Source: a virus. Taken from it: a DNA stretch of 31,538 bases. The stretch covers positions 1 through 31,538 of IMG/VR virus record IMGVR_UViG_3300037961_001273. One strand, given 5' to 3'. Within the stretch, counting starts at the first letter, position 1; each line of letters begins with the position of its first letter. Positions 6,585 through 14,293 of this stretch are shown here, piece by piece. Made by a program: the position numbers and the translations under genes. Below the pieces are notes generated by a model. That model saw only the letters and a program-made list of their open reading frames with translations. It ran no database searches and was not told the origin of the DNA.

Positions 6585-7184
6585 TTATGTTTTTACTGTT
6601 TCTAAATTAATTTTTTTTTCTAATAAATCTTCATATATTTTATTAGATTCATCAATCAAATCAGTAAAATTATTTTTTAATAAATCTAATTTAATTTTTT
6701 CTGTTTTAGTTTTTTCTTCAATAATATCATGTTTATTTATAGGAACAACATGGAACTCTTTTAAATTATAAGATGAAAAAGATTTTATAAGTTTATCAAT
6801 ATCTACATTTTCAAAATTTATATTTAATTTTGTAGCAATATTTTCTACTACTTTCATTGGCTTGGTTATAATGTCCTCAAAAGAATAAATATGTATTTTT
6901 TCTTTATTTTTTAAAACAGAATCAAGAAACATTTTGTAACTTTTAATAAGTTGTTCAATTTTAAAATCAGGTTGAATTATAATTTGAGATGAAACACTAT
7001 CTATTGGATTTCTTATACTTGTCATAAAAAAATTAAATTTATCTTTAGGAAAATTAAAAGATTCAGGATTATGTTTAAATTTATATCCCCAATATATAGT
7101 AGTATTAGGAAAAGCTTTTTTTAATAAACCTACTGCAAAATGATTACCTGACCGAAAAGTTGCGTCAAATAAAATAGATTTCAT
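6585..7184 (-). CDS. Sulfotransferase-like P-loop protein
   Basis: The 199-aa protein has two features of PAPS-dependent sulfotransferases. One is an N-terminal phosphosulfate-binding-like loop (ATFRSGNHFAVGLLKKAFP, residues about 9-27). The other is a 3'-phosphate-binding-like motif (TSIRNPIDSVSSQ, about 55-67), followed by a later IYSFEDIITKP segment resembling the YEDL element. It is shorter than typical sulfotransferases (250-300 aa) and the C-terminus is Lys-rich helix. The start at 7184 abuts the previous stop. Placed right after receptor-binding genes, it might sulfate a tail, capsid or host surface glycan. Assignment is by motif only. Confidence 0.5.
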   Translation of the reverse strand: MKSILFDATFRSGNHFAVGLLKKAFPNTTIYWGYKFKHNPESFNFPKDKFNFFMTSIRNPIDSVSSQIIIQPDFKIEQLIKSYKMFLDSVLKNKEKIHIYSFEDIITKPMKVVENIATKLNINFENVDIDKLIKSFSSYNLKEFHVVPINKHDIIEEKTKTEKIKLDLLKNNFTDLIDESNKIYEDLLEKKINLETVKT

Positions 7185-7439
7185 TTAATCGCCGTTATAT
7201 GAATCTGCTAACTCTGGTTCTGGACTAACAAAAATATCTTTTACTGGATCGTATGTAAATCCTATTCCAGCATAAACTCCTCTAATATTATTATTATAAG
7301 AAGTTCTTTTACAAGTTTGACCTCTTAAATTACCATACCATGTTTCTGGGTCTAAACCCTCAATAGTTTCTGTTTCATCAACTCCTGTTATAACTTCTGT
7401 AACAATATTATTTTCATCTAAAAATGCGTAATGTGCCAT
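7185..7439 (-). CDS. Small tail-fibre-associated protein, 84 aa
   Basis: The protein begins MAHYAFLDENNIVTEVITGV and contains TSYNNNIRGVYAGIGFTYDP, a pattern common in small proteins and fibre C-termini of marine phages, where it usually ends with a Trp-rich SWxL tail; here it ends earlier, at ELADSYNGD. No signal peptide or enzyme motif. It is TAATG-coupled to the Gly-rich adhesin gene upstream and ends directly before the sulfotransferase-like start. Probably a virion component at the tail tip or a fibre assembly factor. Confidence 0.65.
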   Translation of the reverse strand: MAHYAFLDENNIVTEVITGVDETETIEGLDPETWYGNLRGQTCKRTSYNNNIRGVYAGIGFTYDPVKDIFVSPEPELADSYNGD

Positions 7440-8317
7440 TATGAAAAACTCACAGTCCCTGTTCCAGCAGTAATAGTTGTTATTTTATATCCACTTGATG
7501 AAGATGTTGAACCTGTTAGTCCAGCACCTAAAGTAATTGTTCTTTCATCATCATATTTAAGAACACAAATACCTGAACCACCGTAAACTTCTCCAGCACC
7601 TCCTGTATCTCCCTCTTTATTAGAACCTCCTCCACCACCACCAGTGTTGACTGTTCCAGCAAGTCCAAAAGCACCTCCTGTGTAGTTACCACCACCTCGA
7701 CCTCCCCCACCAGAGCCTCCTGTTGAGTATTCCGAGCTATTAGTAGTTCTTGAACCACCACCACCTCCACCAGCTCTTGTTACTGATGAGCCTGTTATTG
7801 ATGATGATGAACCATTTCCACCATTTCCACCTAAACCATCGCCTCTTACTTTAGCATTTTGACCAACGGCAGATGCACCACCTCCACCACCAGCTACTCT
7901 TCTGTTTAATGAATCTGTTGCACCAGTTCCTCCATTGTTACCTTGACCAGATGTGGCTGTACCACCTGATGATGTACCACTTATAGTACCAGCACCTCCT
8001 CCTCCAGAGCCACCGTTACCACCATTACCACTGTATGAACCATATCCACCACCATCAGATGTTATAGTTGCAAAAACTGAGTTACTTCCATTCGCTGCAT
8101 GACCACCACCAGCACCTACTGTAACTGTATATTCTGTGCTTGTTTCAATTGAAAACCCTGATGCTGTTCTATAACCACCAGCACCTCCGCCACCACCATT
8201 TGCGTAGGAACGATTTGCTCCTCCTCCACCTCCAGCGACAACTAAATATTCTACATTAAATGCAATTTTTGTAAGTCCTCCAGAACCAAAACCTAAAATT
8301 TGATAGCCAAAACTCAT
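7439..8317 (-). CDS. Glycine-rich tail adhesin / receptor-binding protein
   Basis: A 292-aa protein opening with a short FGYQILGFGSG segment followed by EYLVVAGGGGGANRS, and then dominated by poly-Gly runs alternating with Ser, Asn and Thr across about residues 30-250. The C-terminus (VLKYDDERTITLGAGL onward) is a small beta-type domain. Gly-rich domains with poly-Gly helices are known in phage receptor-binding adhesins such as T4-like gp38-type proteins, where the loops between Gly runs contact the host. It sits at the end of the fibre gene series, consistent with that role. Confidence 0.75.
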   Translation of the reverse strand: MSFGYQILGFGSGGLTKIAFNVEYLVVAGGGGGANRSYANGGGGGAGGYRTASGFSIETSTEYTVTVGAGGGHAANGSNSVFATITSDGGGYGSYSGNGGNGGSGGGGAGTISGTSSGGTATSGQGNNGGTGATDSLNRRVAGGGGGASAVGQNAKVRGDGLGGNGGNGSSSSITGSSVTRAGGGGGGSRTTNSSEYSTGGSGGGGRGGGNYTGGAFGLAGTVNTGGGGGGSNKEGDTGGAGEVYGGSGICVLKYDDERTITLGAGLTGSTSSSSGYKITTITAGTGTVSFS

Positions 8318-8329
8318 ATTTTAATTTTC

Positions 8330-9358
8330 TTAAGAATCGTTAGCCGCATCAGTAGTATAAAATAATTTAATACCTAATAATTTTGCATCTGCATTTAAAT
8401 CATCTGCTGATACATCTCTTGAGATTTGAAAAAACACTTGTTCATCAGTACTAGGCGAACCAGCTATAGTTACTGCTCCACTTTCTGCTGTAACATCTAA
8501 ATCATTTGCTGTTCCGCTATGTGATTTTGCTGAAGCCACAACTTGTGTTCCAAAGGCTGTATTACAAGAATCATTATCTGCAATAGCTACACCAGATAGT
8601 CCCCATGCTGTAGTTCCTGTATCCGTTGAATTAGCTGTAAAAAATGCTTGGAAAGTTACAGTTCCCTCGTTCCATGATTTAGGAAATGCTACTGCAAACT
8701 GTGCAAATTCATCTGAATCCTTATCAAAATCTAAAGTTTTTATTTCTGGACCATTTGATAATTCTGTTTGTGCTAAATCTGCACAACCATTAGTGCTATT
8801 AGGATACATAGCAACTGCTGGAATCCATATAGTTTCTTTACCAGCTATTTTTAATGCTGAACCGTTTCCTTGTAAAACTCCTGTACCTTTTGAAACTAAA
8901 TTTAATCCAATATTTGTATCACCACCTGTTGCTGAAAGACTAGGATTATTTCCTGTAGAATTATTTGTTATCGTAAGTTCATTTACTGCACTTCCTGTTT
9001 CTACAAATTTCAATAATTCATTTGTACCATCACCAATAGAATTACCATTGACATCTAACATACCACCTAATTGTGGGGTAGTATCAGTTAATAAATCTGT
9101 TGCAGAATCAGAAAAGTTAATAGTATTTGCAGATGTATTTACTGTTGCAAAAGTAATATCATCTGTACCATCAAAAAATTTTATTTCTAGACTATTTGAA
9201 CCAGAATTAGTCGTGTCTAACCAAAGTGTACCAACTGCCGCACCACTTGGTCTAGATGTTCCAGAGTGCATTGTGTTCAAAGCTGTAAGTGCATTATTCA
9301 AATCAGTTCTAAAACTTGGAAAAGACTGGTTCGCAATGTTCATGTCATGTTGTGCCAT
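8330..9358 (-). CDS. Tail fibre protein, 342 aa
   Basis: The N-terminus (IANQSFPSFRTDLNNALTA, then GAAVGTLWLDTTNS) resembles fibre N-terminal attachment regions, followed by a repetitive beta-rich shaft (DLLTDTTPQLGGMLDVNG and GTGVLQGNGSALKI). These segments are frequent in marine phage fibres. A C-terminal globular beta domain of about 150 residues follows (FPKSWNEGTVTFQAFFTA onward). It lies downstream of the tip protein gene and upstream of the Gly-rich adhesin, so it likely links the two. No enzymatic motif. Confidence 0.8.
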   Translation of the reverse strand: MAQHDMNIANQSFPSFRTDLNNALTALNTMHSGTSRPSGAAVGTLWLDTTNSGSNSLEIKFFDGTDDITFATVNTSANTINFSDSATDLLTDTTPQLGGMLDVNGNSIGDGTNELLKFVETGSAVNELTITNNSTGNNPSLSATGGDTNIGLNLVSKGTGVLQGNGSALKIAGKETIWIPAVAMYPNSTNGCADLAQTELSNGPEIKTLDFDKDSDEFAQFAVAFPKSWNEGTVTFQAFFTANSTDTGTTAWGLSGVAIADNDSCNTAFGTQVVASAKSHSGTANDLDVTAESGAVTIAGSPSTDEQVFFQISRDVSADDLNADAKLLGIKLFYTTDAANDS

Positions 9359-9375
9359 AATTTCTTATACTCCTT

Positions 9376-12294
9376 TTAAAATCCCTTTGCAATAAAATCA
9401 AATGTTCTTGAAACTGCTGAACCACTTGAATTTTTAAATGTTACATCAAAACCGTTAATAGTTTTGTTTTCTACCACAAAAAAATCTCCTGTAGCCATAT
9501 TTTCTCCTGTAATACCTACAGCATAATTAACACTTTTATATGGATTTGTAAATGTAACACTTTTTGTTCCAGCACCAGATACAATATCATTGCCACTAAA
9601 TATCCTATCTTCCATATCTACTGTAACTGTTACTTCTGATATTCTAGGTGTTGAAGCATTATCCCTTGAAATTAAAACTACTCTAAATTTAAAATATCTT
9701 GCAGTATATTCACCAATCACAAATGTTCTAAATGCAGTATATGTTGAGTTATCATCACTTGTTGCTATTTCAATATGGGCATTACAGTTCGTTGCAACAT
9801 CACCATCAAAATTAGAAGGTGCAGAATCAAATAGACCTGACCTACTATCAAATAAGTTATCTGGATTATCTGATGTTTGCGTTAATGATGCTGTTATTCT
9901 AGCAGTATGTTTAGCACCTATATCAACTACATTTGCAAACTCATAATTTCCTGTAGATACAAAATCCGCATCTGCTAAACCTGAATCAAAAAATCTAACT
10001 GTTTCATCATCAAAATTTCCATTTGCAGCATCAAAAAGTTCTGAAGTTTCTAATTGAATAGCATTATCTGTTATAACTGTATCATTTTTTGTGCCTGAAA
10101 AAGATGGGTGTTCACTAACAGTAGTAATATTATTAAAATTTGTAACACTTGTTACATTAGATATTATCGCAGTAGCATTTGAACTAAAGTTTCCTAATTT
10201 ATCTACAGCTTTGATAAGATATGTTCCAGCTCTAGCTGGTACTGATATTGATGTTGCTGGTCTTGATACTTTTTCAACTAATGCAACAGAGTTTTGCCAA
10301 TCAGCAGTTCCATCTGTTTTTTCACTAAATCTTAAATTATAATATGCTAAATCTAAATCTGGTATTTGTTCCCAACCTAAATGAGCTTCTTGTTTAAGTA
10401 TATTGCATGAAAAGTCAGTTACATCTGAGGGTGGGTCTATAGCTCCTACAATTTTTCTTTGTGCCGAAACATAGGTTGAAGAAGTGCCATTTGAATTGAC
10501 AGCTTTTACTCTCACATCATAAGTTTGTTGATCAATAACATTGAGTACCCTATGTGTTAATCCACTTCCTTGTGCATAAATTATAAAATTAGAATCCGTA
10601 CTTTTTTTATATTCTACTTGGTAATAATTAATAAATTTATCAGGGGAAGCTCCAATCGTAACATCTAAAGCTACAATTACAGTTCCATCATTGTATTCAA
10701 TTAAAGTATCATTTAATGTTACACTTGCTGGTGGTTGAACACTAAATGGATTTGGTAAAGTAGTATCTGGTATAGTAGCTGGTGCTACTTGTGTTCCAAA
10801 TGCGTAATAACTATCTTGATGTTCAGAGCATTGTAAAGTGATTGTATGATCAATATTTATAGTCATTCCTTGAACACGAAAAGGTTTAGCTGAGAAACTT
10901 GGTGTGGCATGAGTTACATTAACGATATCGCCAATGCTTAAATCTAAAGCTGTTGCATCAGTTTTAATATTAATATCTAAACTTGTTCTTGATCTTCTTA
11001 ATATTATTTCTGCCATTTCTTGTGCTTGATGAGGATTTGTTATCATTGAAAAATCAAAGCGACCTTCAAGTAATAATCCACCATCAGCAGTTTTCATTGT
11101 TGCATGTTGATCTGCACTTGCTAATCCTGTTTCATCAACAGGGGGAAACTGTGCTGTATCGGATTGATAATTTTTATCTGGGTTAATAAAATTGACTATT
11201 ACTCTATTATATCTTGAGTTTTTGTTTTTACTACTAACTTGTATTCCTCCAATAATATTATCTTCATCAAGTGTTATTGAAGCTGATCCTGAAGTTTCTA
11301 CTAATATGTTATATTTGCCACCACTAAAATTTAAAAATGATCTAGTTCCTCTTACAAAATCTTTTACATTATCTATTGCCTTTTTTGATGTATCTACAAT
11401 AGGGTGGCTATCCATCAAATCAATATCACTTGCACCACTATAAGGTGTTATATTTGTATCACAAACATCACCAGCTACTTGCCAATCTGCAAAGTTAGAA
11501 TCAAAATAACTGTTTGCTATTCCCATTCCAAATCTATCATTTCTTAAATAATCTAATAATTGATAAATACCATTATCTGAATATTCCCAAGTTGTTGAAT
11601 CATCTTTTCTATGACTACCACTTCCTCCTGTGACTGTACTATCTAAATTCGGATTATAAACTTTTCTGCCTTTTACTATAGCATTTACAGTTGGCAAAGA
11701 ACCAAACGCATCAGCATTCCATTTAAATTTTAATGCTATGTAGGCAAGTCCTCTTAATCTGTGATTTGATGTCCATGATGATAAACCAGATAATAAACTT
11801 GAAGCACTCTGATCATCAGTACCATAATGTGGTTCTATAGTTATTAAACTTGCGGCACTTGAACCCTCAACATTTGGATCAGCTTTGAAAAAATTAGAAT
11901 CAGAACTTGCAACACTTCTTTGAGTATTATTAGCTATATCACCATCAAATGTAACTTCATTATCATTAACAAATATTTTAGTTATGTCCTCAATCTCGCC
12001 CTCTGAAACTATTATAGCCATATACAAAAACTCGTTATCAGTTCCTGAAGTTTCTACAAAAATAACATTTCCTCCGACTTTCCTTGTCCCATAAACTATT
12101 GGTATGTGAGCATTTGCACTAAATTTATTAACTAGAACTCCTCTCGCATTTATATCCGAATTATTGTCACCAAAATCAGGTATTTCTGGAATAGGATTTA
12201 ACCAACCAATGACATCTTCGACAATATCTACAATTACATCTACGACATCACCAACAAAATCAATAGCATCTTCAATAGGATTCCAACCACCCAT
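9376..12294 (-). CDS. Tail tip / host specificity protein (lambda J-like)
   Basis: At 972 aa this is the largest gene. It starts with an amphipathic helix (residues 8-33) and then the J-like entry ANAHIPIVYGTRKVGG (about 61-76). The tip-hub core extends to about residue 500, with ILRRSRTSLDINIKT and SIGDIVNVTHATPSF typical of this family. Fibronectin-III-like modules follow at about 520-705 (YYQVEYKKS, TYDVRVKAV), then a C-terminal beta region to 972. It plugs the tail, carries fibres and helps determine host range. The start overlaps the stop of the GNAT-like gene by 1 base. Confidence 0.88.
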   Translation of the reverse strand: MGGWNPIEDAIDFVGDVVDVIVDIVEDVIGWLNPIPEIPDFGDNNSDINARGVLVNKFSANAHIPIVYGTRKVGGNVIFVETSGTDNEFLYMAIIVSEGEIEDITKIFVNDNEVTFDGDIANNTQRSVASSDSNFFKADPNVEGSSAASLITIEPHYGTDDQSASSLLSGLSSWTSNHRLRGLAYIALKFKWNADAFGSLPTVNAIVKGRKVYNPNLDSTVTGGSGSHRKDDSTTWEYSDNGIYQLLDYLRNDRFGMGIANSYFDSNFADWQVAGDVCDTNITPYSGASDIDLMDSHPIVDTSKKAIDNVKDFVRGTRSFLNFSGGKYNILVETSGSASITLDEDNIIGGIQVSSKNKNSRYNRVIVNFINPDKNYQSDTAQFPPVDETGLASADQHATMKTADGGLLLEGRFDFSMITNPHQAQEMAEIILRRSRTSLDINIKTDATALDLSIGDIVNVTHATPSFSAKPFRVQGMTINIDHTITLQCSEHQDSYYAFGTQVAPATIPDTTLPNPFSVQPPASVTLNDTLIEYNDGTVIVALDVTIGASPDKFINYYQVEYKKSTDSNFIIYAQGSGLTHRVLNVIDQQTYDVRVKAVNSNGTSSTYVSAQRKIVGAIDPPSDVTDFSCNILKQEAHLGWEQIPDLDLAYYNLRFSEKTDGTADWQNSVALVEKVSRPATSISVPARAGTYLIKAVDKLGNFSSNATAIISNVTSVTNFNNITTVSEHPSFSGTKNDTVITDNAIQLETSELFDAANGNFDDETVRFFDSGLADADFVSTGNYEFANVVDIGAKHTARITASLTQTSDNPDNLFDSRSGLFDSAPSNFDGDVATNCNAHIEIATSDDNSTYTAFRTFVIGEYTARYFKFRVVLISRDNASTPRISEVTVTVDMEDRIFSGNDIVSGAGTKSVTFTNPYKSVNYAVGITGENMATGDFFVVENKTINGFDVTFKNSSGSAVSRTFDFIAKGF

Positions 12295-12737
12295 TACATT
12301 AGCCTCCAGTTGCTACCCATATTTTCAAAACCTAATCTTTCAAATACAGGATCAATATCTAATTTAGAAGTTATTGATAATACTATTGGATTATCATCAG
12401 CAACTTTTTTAATCATTTCTACTAATTCTTTTACTAATTTATAATTTCTAAATTTTTCATGTATGTAAATCATTTGAATTATCATAATTTTTTGTTTACT
12501 AAACCAATATTCAGATTTGTTAAAAATACAACACCCCACCATTTTATCTCTGTCTAAATCTTTTATGCAAACAATTTTACCAATTTTTAAAAAGTTATTT
12601 AAATACTTATTTAATTTTACACTATCAACTTCTGGAAAATTACAATCTGTTAAATCTTTTTCTTTATAATCTTTTAATAAATCATGCAAATCACTTATAT
12701 CTTTTTTTTTTGCTTGATATAAATGTATACTTGTCAT
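12294..12737 (-). CDS. GNAT-like acetyltransferase within the tail cluster
   Basis: A 147-aa protein with the length and order of a GNAT fold: N-terminal helices, a strand segment KMVGCCIFN (about 65-73), a strand IIQMIYIHEKF, a helix after FRNYKLVKELVEMIK, and the C-terminal FERLGFENMGSNWRLM that typifies the last strands. The acetyl-CoA loop is poor: the usual R/Q-x-x-G-x-G/A pattern is replaced by KFRNYKLV, so activity may be altered. GNAT-like genes at this place, next to the J-like gene, recur in marine phages. It overlaps the upstream minor tail gene by 4 bases. Confidence 0.6.
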   Translation of the reverse strand: MTSIHLYQAKKKDISDLHDLLKDYKEKDLTDCNFPEVDSVKLNKYLNNFLKIGKIVCIKDLDRDKMVGCCIFNKSEYWFSKQKIMIIQMIYIHEKFRNYKLVKELVEMIKKVADDNPIVLSITSKLDIDPVFERLGFENMGSNWRLM

Positions 12738-13300
12738 TCTCTACCCCATTTAATATCTCTAACAGTAAGTGCAGCAAACTCCATACCTTTATCACCACTA
12801 AAAAATCTTTGTTGAGAATTATCAGTTGTTGTTCTACCACTCGTTTTACTAAAATTGCCCCAATGTGATGTTACTGTCATAATTAAATTTGCAGTACTAG
12901 TATTATCACTAATTTTATATTCATCTATATTTCCATAAAATAATAAAAAAGGGTCACTTATTAAAGCATTGTTATTATCTAAATATCCTCTGTAAATATA
13001 TACATCAGCATTTATAATATTTTCACTCAAAGCTACAGATACATAAGTTTGATCAACTGCTGATAGACTAAGTGATAAAGAATTTTTTGTTGGTTGATTA
13101 GTTTCACTTACACCTGTGATGCTACGCAGATGACCATTTGATAAATAAGTTCTTGATGTTCCAGATACACTTGATGTTAAGTCAAATGATGCATTTGTTA
13201 AATATATCGGAGTTCCAAAACCTATTTCTACTAATACTACAGGATCAATTATGCCTGTAGCTAATTGTGTTTTTACCGAACTCGATAATCCTCTTGCCAT
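12734..13300 (-). CDS. Minor tail protein (DUF2163 / lambda L-like position)
   Basis: The 188-aa protein begins ARGLSSSVKTQLATGIIDP and continues as beta-rich sequence with a characteristic late segment, SHWGNFSKTSGRTTTDNSQQ followed by RFFSGDKGMEFAA. That segment is typical of DUF2163-like tail proteins encoded between the distal tail protein and the tip hub. It likely contributes to the tail tip ring. It overlaps the upstream gene by 1 base and the downstream gene by 4 bases. It has no Cys-rich motif for an iron-sulfur cluster as lambda L has. Confidence 0.65.
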   Translation of the reverse strand: MARGLSSSVKTQLATGIIDPVVLVEIGFGTPIYLTNASFDLTSSVSGTSRTYLSNGHLRSITGVSETNQPTKNSLSLSLSAVDQTYVSVALSENIINADVYIYRGYLDNNNALISDPFLLFYGNIDEYKISDNTSTANLIMTVTSHWGNFSKTSGRTTTDNSQQRFFSGDKGMEFAALTVRDIKWGRE

Positions 13301-14292
13301 TATAAACTTTCAATAACATCTATTTCATATTTAAATAATAAATTTCCATCTTTATCGTTTGAATTAGTTTCAAACTCTTGTGTATCGCTAGTCGAGTGAA
13401 CTGTGATAGGAATTGATGAATATGTAACAACACTATTATCTGCTAATGCAGTTCTTAAAGGTGGCTCTATTGTTACTGTTTGAGAATGACTTGTAGCATC
13501 AACATCTTCAACAATCATGTAAACTTTGTCATGTGATGCAAACTTAATTAAATCACCAGCTCTAAAAAGTTTTTCAGCATCAGATGCACTTGGAGTATTG
13601 GCTGTCCAACCCATAGCAGAGTGATTCGTACAATAGTAGTAAAGAGTAGGTGCAGATGAGGCAACAGTTATTTGAGTAAATGCTCCAGCACTTCCTGGAG
13701 TTCCACTTGTAGTTACCCCAGTTGTATATTCGCTACCACCTCCATGCGTACCATTAGCTGTCGTGCTAAATCGTAAAGGGTGTCCAGAGTTTGAACTATC
13801 AGATTGATCAAATTTATATGTTCGTCCCTCAGATAAATTTAATGTAACATCTGCTGTTGCTGTAGAACCATTTATTGCAAATTTATTAGTTGAACCAGTG
13901 TTGTAGTAAGGGTGGTCACTAGGATTTCCACTTACTACTGTTACTGTTTTTGTTAATTCAGTTCCCCCTAGATTATCCATTGCTATAGTTGTGTCAGCCG
14001 CAGAATGAGACCCATTTACTAAAACAGTTCCTGTTTCAGTTCCTTGAGTATTAAAAGTAGATGGCAAAGTGATTGTAAAATTTTCTTTTCTACTTCTTTG
14101 TTTAACCATAAAAGCCATAATCGGTGCAAAATCTGATCTACTTAATGTTGGGTAAGATAATGTAAAACTAAATCTTTGTCCTTGTATTTGTCTTCTAAAA
14201 GTTTTGCCACTATCAGTTTCACTAAATAAAGTTTTTTGATTTGATTTAAAATTAATTGCCTCAAAGTTTGTATTTGGTAATGATCCACTCAT
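13300..14292 (-). CDS. Distal/minor tail protein with inserted cupredoxin-like domain
   Basis: The 330-aa protein has two parts of a tail domain (about 1-118 and 231-330, with RRQIQGQRFSFTLSYP and IEPPLRTAL) interrupted by an insert of about 110 residues. The insert carries the pattern GHPLRF (H171) and LYYYCTNHSAMG (C221, H224, M227), the same residue types as type-1 copper ligands in cupredoxins; the CxxHxxM spacing is tighter than plastocyanin CxxHxxxxM. Similar YYCTNHSxMG segments recur in marine phage virion proteins. It follows the tape measure gene, the normal place for the distal tail protein. Copper binding is inference. Confidence 0.7.
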   Translation of the reverse strand: MSGSLPNTNFEAINFKSNQKTLFSETDSGKTFRRQIQGQRFSFTLSYPTLSRSDFAPIMAFMVKQRSRKENFTITLPSTFNTQGTETGTVLVNGSHSAADTTIAMDNLGGTELTKTVTVVSGNPSDHPYYNTGSTNKFAINGSTATADVTLNLSEGRTYKFDQSDSSNSGHPLRFSTTANGTHGGGSEYTTGVTTSGTPGSAGAFTQITVASSAPTLYYYCTNHSAMGWTANTPSASDAEKLFRAGDLIKFASHDKVYMIVEDVDATSHSQTVTIEPPLRTALADNSVVTYSSIPITVHSTSDTQEFETNSNDKDGNLLFKYEIDVIESL

Positions 14293-14293
14293 A

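Noticed and set aside
7528-7770. Minus-strand 80-codon frame rich in Val and Glu
   Set aside because: It is a frame-shifted reading of the Gly-rich adhesin repeats on the same strand.
8793-9395. Plus-strand frame of about 200 codons
   Set aside because: Antisense to the tail fibre gene, with no start signal and no recognisable domain.
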